From an uncultured Thalassotalea sp. (GTDB taxonomy: Bacteria > Pseudomonadota > Gammaproteobacteria > Enterobacterales > Alteromonadaceae), in the NCBI GenBank assembly GCA_947502355.1, contig CANMZP010000007.1, positions 75,775-139,774 of the forward strand: a stretch of 64,000 nucleotides of DNA, read 5' to 3'. Below are positions 8,253-17,108 of this stretch, piece after piece. Position numbers and translations under genes: made by a program. A model generated the notes under the pieces. It did no database searches. It was given only the letters and a program-made list of their open reading frames with translations, and had not been told where the DNA came from. Every line of letters starts with the position of its first letter. Position 1 is the stretch's first letter.

Positions 8253-10199
8253 TTAATGACTTTTCCGGAGATGAAACACTTGGCAGTTAGTTTTTAAAAC
8301 TGGTTGTTGAGCAAAGTTAGTATTTTCTGCTAAACCACAATTTTCTAAACCAAGGGCTTGGCGAGTATAGCGATTGATGAACATCATACCGCCACCAGTT
8401 ACTGGCTTCATTTTCCACTGTGCGGTTTTATCAGTACATTGGCCAAGATTTACATTAGCTCCAGGTACGATTTGCCCGCCACTCACTGCTGCACAAAGTT
8501 CGCCATCTTTGGGTTGTAGAGCAACATACCCTGATTCAGTAGGGTTGACCCGCCAAACTTGGTTGTCTCGATGTGCCCAGGCAAATTGTCGCAAATCAGT
8601 TTTTTTACCGGTTTTATCAACTACAGCGGTTAAAGCTTTACCACTTTGCTGGCTAAGTAGCACCACTTCACCAGTGGGTCTTAACTGCCATTCATTACAC
8701 ACTGAGTCCGAGGTTTGTAAAACAGATTGATTACTCGAAGCGGAACAACCAGCAACAGATAATGCTTTTCCAGAGTAACGATTTACAAATTGCACGTTAC
8801 CATCACTAGCTCCGGTTACCTGCCATTGCTGACAGTAATTGTTTCTCCATGCTGCTGAACGCACTTTCGCATTTTCTGCGGTGGAGCATCCGGCAACTTC
8901 CAAAAACTTACTGTCCTCTTGGTTGGCCAAGCGAACAAAACCATCGCTCATCGCATCGATCACCCAACGACCATTGGTGGCGGCACATTGTTTTTGTACA
9001 GCTTTCGGATTTTGTGGATCGGTACCCGTATCAAGGCACAAACCAGAAGTGGCATTCATCAATTGGTAATGCTGGCCTTGTACACGAGTTACTAAAGGAC
9101 CATATTCTCCCGATGGTGGTGCTACTTTTACACCCGGAGTTAATGGCTTGCCAAAACTAGGGGTACCATAGTCGTTCCAGGTAAACTTTTGTGCTCTGAG
9201 CGAGCGGGTGGAGCTACAGCCATGCTCTACCGAGTCATTACCGTGATACACCAACCAATCTTCTTTTCCATCAGGTGAGCGGAAAAATCCATTGTGCCCA
9301 GGGCCAAATACGCTCTCGGTTCGACTGAACACCGGTTGATCATATTTTTTCCAATGCGCTTGATTTAATGGGTCATCACCAACTAACTCTAGTAAACCCA
9401 ATTTGTAATCTGGAGTATTACAAAAACTGGCTGAATAAGTCACAAAGGTTCGACCATTATGCTGCAAAATCTCTGCACCTTCGGTCACCTTCCTACCACT
9501 AATTTCCCAATCCAATTCTGGACGAGTCAAAACAGTATGCGGCTTATTCGGGGTTAACGTCCAAGGGTTATCCATTTGGGCAATTATATTTAGCTGCTGA
9601 TCGCCCTGCCATTGCGAGTAAATCACATACAACTTGCCATCATGTTCCAAATAATTACCATCAATGTTCCACACATCCGGCATTAATGCACCTTTGTATT
9701 CGTATGGCCCCATAGGATCATCGCCAGCACTTTCTAAGACATTCAAATGTTGATTATCCAAAGTACCATCTTTACCTGCGGTGTACATCATGTACCAACG
9801 ATAACCATTTGGCCCTTTTAAGCGATGAAACTCAAAGGCCCAAAAGTTAGCATTACGTGCTGGCTCGGCTGATGACCAGACATTTACGGGTGTCGCTTGC
9901 GCCAAACCAGCTAAGGTTGGTGATTTACGCATCACCAATTCTGATGTCCAGGTAGTCGTGGTTAAATAATAGTTTCCATCCCAGTATTCAAGCCATGGAT
10001 CGGCCCCATTTGGGAATAAAGGGTTAGTAAATACGCCATCATCTTGGGTTGGCTGTTCAACCTGAGATGTTGTCTGCTCCTGATTATCAGCAAAAGGCAC
10101 TGAAGTCGCTGCACAGCCGGCTAACAAGGCTGCACTTGATAGCAGCCCCATTACCTTTGCCATGCTAGATTTGTTTTTATTAAACAGTTTCATAGCCAT
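8253..10199 (-). CDS. GH43 exo-arabinofuranosidase lipoprotein with ricin-type C-terminal domains, 648 aa
   Basis: It has a lipoprotein signal (LLSSAALLAGC), a linker and a five-bladed GH43 domain (about residues 55-360). The catalytic triad is visible: base Asp in NGADPW, pKa-modulating Asp in WNIDGNY, acid Glu in TEGAEIL. The last 270 residues contain repeated ricin/CBM13-like beta-trefoil units, with QxW-type ends such as NQVWRV and CQQWQV, likely to bind galactose or arabinose residues. It probably releases L-arabinose from arabinan at the cell surface. It ends the araBDA operon, nine bases after galM. A close paralog with the same architecture is at 28728-30677. The exact GH43 subfamily was not determined. 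Confidence 0.85.
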   Translation of the reverse strand: MAMKLFNKNKSSMAKVMGLLSSAALLAGCAATSVPFADNQEQTTSQVEQPTQDDGVFTNPLFPNGADPWLEYWDGNYYLTTTTWTSELVMRKSPTLAGLAQATPVNVWSSAEPARNANFWAFEFHRLKGPNGYRWYMMYTAGKDGTLDNQHLNVLESAGDDPMGPYEYKGALMPDVWNIDGNYLEHDGKLYVIYSQWQGDQQLNIIAQMDNPWTLTPNKPHTVLTRPELDWEISGRKVTEGAEILQHNGRTFVTYSASFCNTPDYKLGLLELVGDDPLNQAHWKKYDQPVFSRTESVFGPGHNGFFRSPDGKEDWLVYHGNDSVEHGCSSTRSLRAQKFTWNDYGTPSFGKPLTPGVKVAPPSGEYGPLVTRVQGQHYQLMNATSGLCLDTGTDPQNPKAVQKQCAATNGRWVIDAMSDGFVRLANQEDSKFLEVAGCSTAENAKVRSAAWRNNYCQQWQVTGASDGNVQFVNRYSGKALSVAGCSASSNQSVLQTSDSVCNEWQLRPTGEVVLLSQQSGKALTAVVDKTGKKTDLRQFAWAHRDNQVWRVNPTESGYVALQPKDGELCAAVSGGQIVPGANVNLGQCTDKTAQWKMKPVTGGGMMFINRYTRQALGLENCGLAENTNFAQQPVLKTNCQVFHLRKSH

Positions 10200-10208
10200 T
10201 TAGCAACC

Positions 10209-11399
10209 CTACTTTTCTACGCCAAATTCATACACAATGCGAATATTATATTGTTCACCTGGCAACAAGGTTGTTGACGGAAACGCGCGTTGATTTGGCG
10301 AGTCAGGAAAATGCTGTGGCTCTAAGCAAAAACCAGTGCGATACTCAAATGGCTTGCCATTACGGCTGGTAGAACCATCCATGAAGTTACCTGAATAGAA
10401 TTGGACTGCTGGCTCATCAGTTAACACCGAAAGCGTACGCCCAGAGTTAGGCTCAGTAACATTAGCAGCAACAATGAGCTCATCATTAACTTCTGCTTTT
10501 AACACATAGTTATGGTCAAAACCTTTACCATAGAGCATCTGTTGGTGCTTATCGTTAATGTCTTTACCAATGGTTTTAGCATTAGTGAAATCAAACGCTG
10601 TGCCTTCTACTGGCATTAATTCACCGGTTGGAATAAGGCCAGAGTTGACTGGGGTGATAGATTTCGCCGGAATTTCAAGCACATGGTCTAAAATACTGCC
10701 TTTACCTGCAAGGTTAAAGTACGAATGTTGAGTCATGTTAACAATGGTGGCTTTGTCAGTAGTCGCCGAGAAGCGCATATCCAAGGTATTATTGTTGGTT
10801 AAAACATAAGTTACTTCCATGTCCAACTCGCCTGGGTAGCCTTGGTCACCATCAGGACTCACCAAGCTTAGCTTTACACCTGCACTGTTTTCAGAGGTAA
10901 ATGGTTCCATTTTCCAGTTTTTACGATCAAAGCCGTTTTTGCCACCATGCAAATGATTATCGCCATCGTTTTGAGCTAACTGGTAATCAACACCATTTAA
11001 GGTAAATTTACCATTGGCAATACGGTTTCCATAACGACCAATGATGGCACCATAATATGGGTTACCGTCTTCATAGGCCTTAATGTTATCCATACCTAAA
11101 ACAATATTTGCCATATCGCCATTTTTATCAGGGGTTAAAATGTCGGTAATAATGCCGCCATAGCTAATCACATTAACTTCGACACCTTGCTTATTTACCA
11201 GGCGTACTTGAGTCACTTCAGTTTGGTCTGCTAAATAACCGTAATGGGATACTGTAGCACTTGGGATCTGTTCAATCATTTGTGTTCCTTCGGTAGTCGC
11301 TTGACAGCCCATCGCATTTAACCCCAGGGTCATGCCTACCACGAGTTTTACGGACTGTTTAGAAATTTGTTTAACGGCGTTGTAAGGTGTTGTGTTCAT
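10209..11399 (-). CDS. galM: Exported aldose 1-epimerase (mutarotase)
   Basis: It interconverts alpha and beta anomers of aldoses. Family blocks are clear: YGGIITDILTPDK, NPYYGAIIGRYGNRIANGKF, HLHGGKNGFDRKNW (catalytic His), NMTQHSYFNLAG (second His) and a C-terminal region with FCLEPQHFPDSPN containing the catalytic Glu. An N-terminal lipoprotein-like signal ending near MGCQAT puts it in the periplasm or membrane, which suits action on sugars freed by the surface glycosidases. It lies in the ara operon, 30 bases after the HAD gene. Confidence 0.92.
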   Translation of the reverse strand: MNTTPYNAVKQISKQSVKLVVGMTLGLNAMGCQATTEGTQMIEQIPSATVSHYGYLADQTEVTQVRLVNKQGVEVNVISYGGIITDILTPDKNGDMANIVLGMDNIKAYEDGNPYYGAIIGRYGNRIANGKFTLNGVDYQLAQNDGDNHLHGGKNGFDRKNWKMEPFTSENSAGVKLSLVSPDGDQGYPGELDMEVTYVLTNNNTLDMRFSATTDKATIVNMTQHSYFNLAGKGSILDHVLEIPAKSITPVNSGLIPTGELMPVEGTAFDFTNAKTIGKDINDKHQQMLYGKGFDHNYVLKAEVNDELIVAANVTEPNSGRTLSVLTDEPAVQFYSGNFMDGSTSRNGKPFEYRTGFCLEPQHFPDSPNQRAFPSTTLLPGEQYNIRIVYEFGVEK

Positions 11400-11429
11400 G
11401 AGCTTTAGCTCCCCTAATTCTTTATATTT

Positions 11430-12011
11430 TTATAATATGAGCTTGCCATCCTTAACCAAGATGCAATCCATGCCTGCACTTTGTGCCGCCTGCAAACCAA
11501 TTTGGGTATCTTCAAAAACAATACATTGATCTGCAGGAATGCCCATTTTTTGGGCCACGGTTAAAAAAGTTTCAGGGTGGGGTTTACCTTGGCTAACATC
11601 GGATGCAGTAACAAGCGCATGTACTTTATTTAATAAACCATGGTGGGTTAATAACTCCAAAGCATGGCTGCGTTCGGCACCAGTACCAATACCAATTGGC
11701 TTTTTACCGAACTGTTGATTGAAAATATCTAGGGTTACATCGATAAGCTGCGGAACAAGTGTCATCTGCTCCCAATACTGGCGTTTGGTCTTAGCTACAA
11801 TTACCGGGTCATGGTTAAGCTGATATTTTTCATTGAGTATTTCTACGGTTTCACGGGTAGGAACCCCACCTAAACCATGCATATAATCATACTCGAATGG
11901 GTAACCATAATGTTCACAAGTTAATTGCCAAGCCTGTAAATGCGATGGCATTGAATCAACCAATGTGCCATCCATATCGAAAATAATGCCTTGATATTTG
12001 TCTAAATTCAT
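11430..12011 (-). CDS. HAD-superfamily phosphatase, YqaB/beta-phosphoglucomutase-like
   Basis: This is a cytoplasmic 193-residue HAD hydrolase with motif I FDMDGTLVDS, motif II region GTGAERS, motif III Lys in GKPHPETF and motif IV FEDTQIGLQAA. Size and motifs fit the YqaB (sugar-phosphate phosphatase) branch. Its position between araA and galM suggests removal of dead-end pentose or hexose phosphates that accumulate during arabinose growth; the substrate is inferred only. Confidence 0.82.
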   Translation of the reverse strand: MNLDKYQGIIFDMDGTLVDSMPSHLQAWQLTCEHYGYPFEYDYMHGLGGVPTRETVEILNEKYQLNHDPVIVAKTKRQYWEQMTLVPQLIDVTLDIFNQQFGKKPIGIGTGAERSHALELLTHHGLLNKVHALVTASDVSQGKPHPETFLTVAQKMGIPADQCIVFEDTQIGLQAAQSAGMDCILVKDGKLIL

Positions 12012-12034
12012 AAATAAATCTCTTAAATTAATAA

Positions 12035-12067
12035 CGGGTTGATAATAGCAATTTGCCTATCAACCCG
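12035..12067 (-). other. Intercistronic hairpin between araA and the HAD gene
   Basis: CGGGTTGATA (12035-12044) and TATCAACCCG (12058-12067) form a perfect ten-pair stem with a 13-base loop and no T-run. It may stabilise the upstream araBDA transcript or attenuate the distal genes. Confidence 0.55.
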
Positions 12068-12080
12068 GTATCAGTTTTAC

Positions 12081-13574
12081 CTATACCCCTTGTTTTAAGG
12101 CGTAGTATGCGGCATTTTGGCGAAGTTCATTTTTGAATTGACGTAATGTTGTGTTTTCATCGATGATCACGGTTTCAACACCAGCCATCTCCGCATAGTC
12201 TTCGATGATATCGGTAGTTACGGCCTGACTGTATGCACTATGATGCGCCCCACCAGCGTAAATCCATGCGGCCGCCGATACATTCAGATCTGGTTTTGGC
12301 TCCCATAATGCAGATGCAACCGGCAAATTAGGGGTACCTGCAGGTGGCGCAACCGTGTCCACTTCATTCACAATGATTCTAAAACGGTTACCCATATCGA
12401 TTGGGGAAACACAAATAGAAGGACCTGTTTTGGCTGTAAACAACAAGCGTGCTACATCGCAACTAACACCAATGGTATGACGGTGCACTTCCAGGCGAGG
12501 TTTGGCATCGGCAATTGATGGGCAAATTTCCAACATATGCGCACCTAGAACCTGATCCACTTTATCAAAGTTGTAGGTGTAATCTTCCATAAAGCTACAA
12601 CCGCCCTCACGGCCTTCACCCATTACTTTCATAATGCGAACCATAGCAGACGTCTTCCAGTCACCTTCACCACCATAACCAAAACCTTTAGCCATTAAGC
12701 GTTGCGTTGCCAAGCCTGGTAAGCCAGTTAACCCCGTCAGGTTTTCAAAACAGTTGGTAAATGCGCCAAAGCCGCCTTCGGTTAAAAATTTCTCCATACC
12801 CAATTCGAGCTTGGCTTCGTTTAACAGCATTTTTTGCGCGTGTTCATCTTTCCAGGTTTCATCGGAAATTTGATAGTCATTTTGGTAGACCTCAAGCTGA
12901 GCCTTAGCCTGAGCGTCGCTGACTTCATTAACAACGTTCACCAAGTCACCAACACCATAAGCATGAACTTGGTAACCAAAGGCAATTTGCGCTGCAACTT
13001 TATCACCTTCTGTAACCGCAACATGACGCATGTTATCGCCAAAACGTGCCACTTTTAATGATTGGCTCTCTGCCCAACCTAAAGCCGCACGACACCAACC
13101 ATCAATTTGCTCAACAACATGCGGTGCTTGCCAGTGACCAACAACCACTTTACGCTCTTTGCGCATGCGAGTGCCAATAAAGCCGAACTCACGGTCACCA
13201 TGGGCACTTTGATGGGTGTTCATGTAGTTCATGTTAATATCAGACCAAGGCAGTTTAGCATGGAACTGAGTATGTAGATGTAGCCATGGCTTCTGCAATT
13301 CATTTAAGCCGCTGATCCACATTTTGGCCGGTGAGAAAGTATGCATCCACAATACTAAGCCAACACAATTGACATCATTATTCGCCTGCTGACAAACGGA
13401 ATGAATTTCTTCAGGGGTTTTTACGGTTGGCTTACATACTAAATTCACAGGTAACTTTTGAGTTTCATTTAAGCCTTTAACGATTGCCGCACTATTGTCT
13501 GCAACTTCAGCCAACACCTTAGGACCGTATAAATGTTGTGACCCAGTCACAAACCATATTTCTTTGTTTAACAT
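12081..13574 (-). CDS. araA: L-arabinose isomerase
   Basis: It converts L-arabinose to L-ribulose, the first step of the isomerase pathway. It shows full-family similarity over 497 residues: [13 protein letters not shown] at the start, [45 protein letters not shown] (active-site Glu), [15 protein letters not shown] with the second Glu, and metal-binding His residues in VHRHTIG and GGAHHSAYS. The ATG at 13574 is chosen because GAGG lies eight bases upstream; the ATG six bases earlier would abut the ribosome binding site. It follows araD by about 37 bases. Confidence 0.97.
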   Translation of the reverse strand: MLNKEIWFVTGSQHLYGPKVLAEVADNSAAIVKGLNETQKLPVNLVCKPTVKTPEEIHSVCQQANNDVNCVGLVLWMHTFSPAKMWISGLNELQKPWLHLHTQFHAKLPWSDINMNYMNTHQSAHGDREFGFIGTRMRKERKVVVGHWQAPHVVEQIDGWCRAALGWAESQSLKVARFGDNMRHVAVTEGDKVAAQIAFGYQVHAYGVGDLVNVVNEVSDAQAKAQLEVYQNDYQISDETWKDEHAQKMLLNEAKLELGMEKFLTEGGFGAFTNCFENLTGLTGLPGLATQRLMAKGFGYGGEGDWKTSAMVRIMKVMGEGREGGCSFMEDYTYNFDKVDQVLGAHMLEICPSIADAKPRLEVHRHTIGVSCDVARLLFTAKTGPSICVSPIDMGNRFRIIVNEVDTVAPPAGTPNLPVASALWEPKPDLNVSAAAWIYAGGAHHSAYSQAVTTDIIEDYAEMAGVETVIIDENTTLRQFKNELRQNAAYYALKQGV

Positions 13575-13611
13575 TGTCATTTCCTCAAATTTAATTTGGC
13601 GTTAGCCTTTG

Positions 13612-14304
13612 TTATTTCTGGCCGTAGTAAGCATCTTTACCATGCTTACGTAAGTAATGTTTATCCATTACCGCTTGCTTTAATGGGTCTGAATTAGGGT
13701 TTAAGGTACGTGTTAGATAAGCCATTTTTGCAACTTCTTCTAAAATTGCTGCATGGTATACCGATTGCGCCGCATTCTTCCCCCAAGTAAAAGGAGCATG
13801 TCCTGCTACAACCACCATTGGGGCGGCATTCGGATCAATGCCTTCGTAGGTATCGGTAATTTGCACACCCGTTTCTTCTTCATAATCGCGTTTGATTTGA
13901 TCATTGGTTAATTCGCCAGTACATGGGATAAAACCATGAACAAAATCAGCGTGGGTAGTTCCCAGGCAGGGGATAGGTAATTTGGCCTGGGCCCACGCTG
14001 TGGCGTAAGTAGAGTGCGTATGGGTAACGCCGCCAATAGTGTCAAAATGACGATATAAATGAGTATGAGTTTTGGTATCTGACGATGGTCGTAATTTACC
14101 TTCAACGATGTTGTTTTCCAGATCAACAATCACAATATCGTCAGCTTTCATGTCTTCATAAGACACACCACTCGGTTTAATGGCTACAACACCAGCATCA
14201 CGATCAATTTGCGACACATTTCCAAAGGTGTAAATAACCAAGTCTCTCTTTACTAATTCCAAGTTCGCTTCAAAAACCTGTCGTTTTAATTCTTTAAAGC
14301 TCAT
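13612..14304 (-). CDS. araD: L-ribulose-5-phosphate 4-epimerase
   Basis: This class II aldolase-like epimerase makes D-xylulose-5-phosphate. Visible features are TFGNVSQIDR, KPSGVSYEDM, SSDTKTHTHLYRHF, GGVTHTHSTYATAWAQ with the zinc His pair, and VVVAGHAPFTWGKNA supplying the third His. At 230 residues it is the usual size. Its ATG shares one base with the araB TAA, so the two are translationally coupled. Confidence 0.96.
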   Translation of the reverse strand: MSFKELKRQVFEANLELVKRDLVIYTFGNVSQIDRDAGVVAIKPSGVSYEDMKADDIVIVDLENNIVEGKLRPSSDTKTHTHLYRHFDTIGGVTHTHSTYATAWAQAKLPIPCLGTTHADFVHGFIPCTGELTNDQIKRDYEEETGVQITDTYEGIDPNAAPMVVVAGHAPFTWGKNAAQSVYHAAILEEVAKMAYLTRTLNPNSDPLKQAVMDKHYLRKHGKDAYYGQK

Positions 14305-15947
14305 TACAGGCCTCCATCAACAACATCACCCAAAGCAACGTACTTTTTGTAAAGTGCTTGGTAAGTGCCGACATTTTCCGGGTTTGGTTGATACGATTTA
14401 CAAACTGGGGAAGCCATCACTTGCTGTGCTTCTTCAACTGAGGCAAACTCGCCCGCGGCAACAGCTGCCATAATCGCGGCACCTAATGCACAGCTTTGAT
14501 CACTCTCCAACACTTCTATTGGGCAATCCCATACATCGGCACAAGTTTGCATCACGTAATCAGATTTCTTCGAGATACCGCCAATGGTGACAATCGATTC
14601 GATTGGCACACCTTGTGATTTAAAGCGCTCAGTAATGGCCTTAGCACCAAAGGCTGTTGCTTCAACAATGGCTTTAAATAAATGTGGTGCATTAGCGCCC
14701 ATTTTGATACCACTGATCGCCATAGCCACATTTTGATCGGCATCCGGGGTACGACGCCCATTGACCCAATCAAGAGAAACAATATCGGATTCAGAAATAG
14801 GTAATTTTGCCGCTTCAGCTGACAAATCAATAAGGATTCGCTTATCAAGCTCAGCAAGTTGCTCATCGGATAGCAAACCTTGCATATAACGTGTTGGCCA
14901 CAATAAAACCTTTTTATACCATGCGTATAAGTCACCAAAAGCGGACTGACCTGCTTCTAGCCCAATCATCCCTGGTACCACCGAACCATCAACCTGACCA
15001 CAAATACCCGGCACACAGGTATCACCTAACTCAGCGGGGTTGGCTACCGTAATATCACAGGTAGAAGTACCCATGACTTTAGTTAACACACCAGGACGAA
15101 CGTTGGCCGCTACCGCACCCATATGACAATCAAAGGCACCAAAGCCAACAGCGATACCAGAAGGTAACCCTAACTGCTCAGCCCATTCTGGCGTTAAATG
15201 GCCAGCGCATACATCACTGGTTTGAGTGGCAGGGTTTAGTGTATCAACTAAACCATCTAGAACTGGATCAATAGCCGCAAAAAAACTGTTTGGTGGGAAA
15301 CCATTCCATTGTTCATTCCACATCAGTTTGTGGCCTGCAGCACAGCGCCCCATCTGGAATTTGCTCGGGTGAGTAGTGCCACACATTAATGCTGTCATCC
15401 AGTCACAATGCTCAACCCAGGAATATGCCGCTTGACGAACTTGTTCATCTTCGCGCAATACATGCAATGCTTTAGCCCAATACCACTCAGAGGAATAAAT
15501 ACCGCCCATATGAGATAAATAATTGATAGCAGCACTATTAGCAGCCTGGGTAAGTTCATTGGCTTCTTTAATCGCGGTATGATCTTTCCAAAGCACAAAC
15601 ATGGCATTCGGATTTTCGGCAAACTCCGACGTTAATGCCAAAGGAATACCGTCTTTATTTACCGCAACTGGCGTAGAGCCTGTGGTATCAAAGCTCATGC
15701 CAACCACGTTGTTGGCTACTTCGGCAGGCACTTCATGCCATAAATCATTAATAACTTTAATTAAACTATCAATGTAATCTTGTGGGTGTTGACGATATTG
15801 ATCATTTTCTGGTTGGCAAAATAGCCCTTGAGCCCACCTAGGGTAATTAACCATGGTACTGGCCAACTCCTGGCCCGTTTTGATATCCACCAATAAGGCG
15901 CGAACAGAGTCTGAACCAAAATCCAAACCTAACGTGTAAGAAGACAT
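14304..15947 (-). CDS. araB: L-ribulokinase
   Basis: This FGGY-family kinase phosphorylates L-ribulose. The N-terminus is LGLDFGSDSVRALLVD, followed by SFDTTGSTPVAV, GFGAFDCHMGAVAA, VMGTSTCDI and a C-terminal TIGGISKKSDYVMQ/ALGAAIMAAVAAGEF region. At 547 residues it matches the AraB size, as opposed to glycerol or xylulose kinases. It is the first gene of the minus-strand operon araB-araD-araA-HAD-galM-GH43. It diverges from transaldolase across a control region that holds a TTGTATGATAATA site. Confidence 0.96.
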   Translation of the reverse strand: MSSYTLGLDFGSDSVRALLVDIKTGQELASTMVNYPRWAQGLFCQPENDQYRQHPQDYIDSLIKVINDLWHEVPAEVANNVVGMSFDTTGSTPVAVNKDGIPLALTSEFAENPNAMFVLWKDHTAIKEANELTQAANSAAINYLSHMGGIYSSEWYWAKALHVLREDEQVRQAAYSWVEHCDWMTALMCGTTHPSKFQMGRCAAGHKLMWNEQWNGFPPNSFFAAIDPVLDGLVDTLNPATQTSDVCAGHLTPEWAEQLGLPSGIAVGFGAFDCHMGAVAANVRPGVLTKVMGTSTCDITVANPAELGDTCVPGICGQVDGSVVPGMIGLEAGQSAFGDLYAWYKKVLLWPTRYMQGLLSDEQLAELDKRILIDLSAEAAKLPISESDIVSLDWVNGRRTPDADQNVAMAISGIKMGANAPHLFKAIVEATAFGAKAITERFKSQGVPIESIVTIGGISKKSDYVMQTCADVWDCPIEVLESDQSCALGAAIMAAVAAGEFASVEEAQQVMASPVCKSYQPNPENVGTYQALYKKYVALGDVVDGGL

Positions 15948-15975
15948 AGCGACCTTTTCTCTTTTATTAAAATTT

Positions 15976-16024
15976 AATTCAAGTAGTGATTGAACTACTC
16001 AACCCTTATTTGTATGATAATATC
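15976..16024. promoter_or_regulatory. Divergent araB/tal control region with operator-like sites
   Basis: Two elements are seen: the inverted repeat AGTAGT-gattga-ACTACT, and TTGTATGATAATATC (16010-16024), which resembles the recurring TTGTATTA/TAATACAA motif found before other units of this locus. Both lie between the divergent araB and transaldolase starts. The match to the shared motif is looser here than at 19229 or 52596. Confidence 0.5.
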
Positions 16025-16093
16025 ACCAATAGAGAAAAATCAAATAAATTATTCAAATATTTTTTATTTATTAACAGCAATTCAGAGGAACGT

Positions 16094-17041
16094 ATGACAA
16101 ATCAACTTAAAAGTTTGAAAAAGATGACCACAGTAGTAGCCGATACAGGTGATTTTGAGGCGATTAAGGTGTTTAACCCACAAGATGCAACCACAAACCC
16201 ATCGTTAATTTTAAAAGCCATACAAATAGAAAAATACCAACCGCTATTAAAGCAAGCCACTGCATGGGCAAAAGACGTGCATCCTGATAATGTGGTTGAA
16301 GCCGCAGCGGATAAATTGGCCGTTTTAATCGGCGGTAAGCTACTGGAACAGGTGCCAGGTTTGGTTTCGACTGAAGTTGACGCACATTTATCATTTGATA
16401 CGACAAAAACAGTTGCGAAAGCCCGACAGTTATTAGCTCTATATAAAGAGCAAGGTGTCGACCCGAATCGTATCTTGATAAAAATTGCCGCTACCTGGGA
16501 GGGTATTCAGGCCGCTCGAATCCTGCAGCAAGAAGGGGTTAACTGTAATGTCACTTTGTTGTTCTCATTTGCCCAAGCAAAAGCGTGTGCCGAGGCCGAT
16601 GTGTTTTTGATTTCACCGTTTGTGGGTCGCATTTTAGACTGGTACAAGAAAAATCAACCAGATAATGACTTTCAAGGTGCTAATGATCCAGGCGTAAAAT
16701 CGGTTACCCAAATTTATAATTATTTCAAACAACACGATTACAAGACCATTGTGATGGGCGCAAGTTTTAGAAGCAGTGAAGAGATTCGTCAGTTAGCCGG
16801 CTGCGATCGCTTAACCATTAGCCCAGCCTTATTGGAGGAGCTGGCTAATACCCAAGGTGAATTGCAACAAGTGCTACAACCAGAGCAAGCCGCTGCCGAA
16901 GCAGATGTCGCCATTGATGAACAGCAATTCCGCTGGTTAATGAATCAGGATGCAATGGCCAGTGAAAAACTGGCTGAAGGTATCCGTCAATTTGCCGTTG
17001 ATCAAAAAACCTTGGAAGCAACTATCAAGGCAAATTTATAA
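16094..17041 (+). CDS. tal: Transaldolase
   Basis: It transfers a dihydroxyacetone unit in the non-oxidative pentose phosphate pathway, downstream of xylulose-5-phosphate. Family blocks are [29 protein letters not shown], followed by [16 protein letters not shown] with the Schiff-base Lys, and [15 protein letters not shown]. The ATG at 16094 has GAGGAA five bases before it and gives the standard 315 residues; a longer reading from 15986 would add an unmatched leader. It is divergent from araB and ends at a strong terminator. Confidence 0.96.
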   Translation: MTNQLKSLKKMTTVVADTGDFEAIKVFNPQDATTNPSLILKAIQIEKYQPLLKQATAWAKDVHPDNVVEAAADKLAVLIGGKLLEQVPGLVSTEVDAHLSFDTTKTVAKARQLLALYKEQGVDPNRILIKIAATWEGIQAARILQQEGVNCNVTLLFSFAQAKACAEADVFLISPFVGRILDWYKKNQPDNDFQGANDPGVKSVTQIYNYFKQHDYKTIVMGASFRSSEEIRQLAGCDRLTISPALLEELANTQGELQQVLQPEQAAAEADVAIDEQQFRWLMNQDAMASEKLAEGIRQFAVDQKTLEATIKANL

Positions 17042-17054
17042 TCCATAACCAAAA

Positions 17055-17089
17055 GAAAAATCCTCTTAATTGAGGATTTTTCTTTTTTT
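17055..17089 (+). terminator. Rho-independent terminator after tal
   Basis: GAAAAATCCTC-TTAATT-GAGGATTTTTC is an 11-pair stem continuing into a run of T's. The following GH97 gene therefore needs its own promoter or read-through. Confidence 0.9.
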
Positions 17090-17108
17090 AAAACATAAGG
17101 CTCCCGTT

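Noticed and set aside
12834-13058. Plus-strand frame inside araA
   Set aside because: It is a shadow of a highly conserved minus-strand gene, without its own ribosome binding site.
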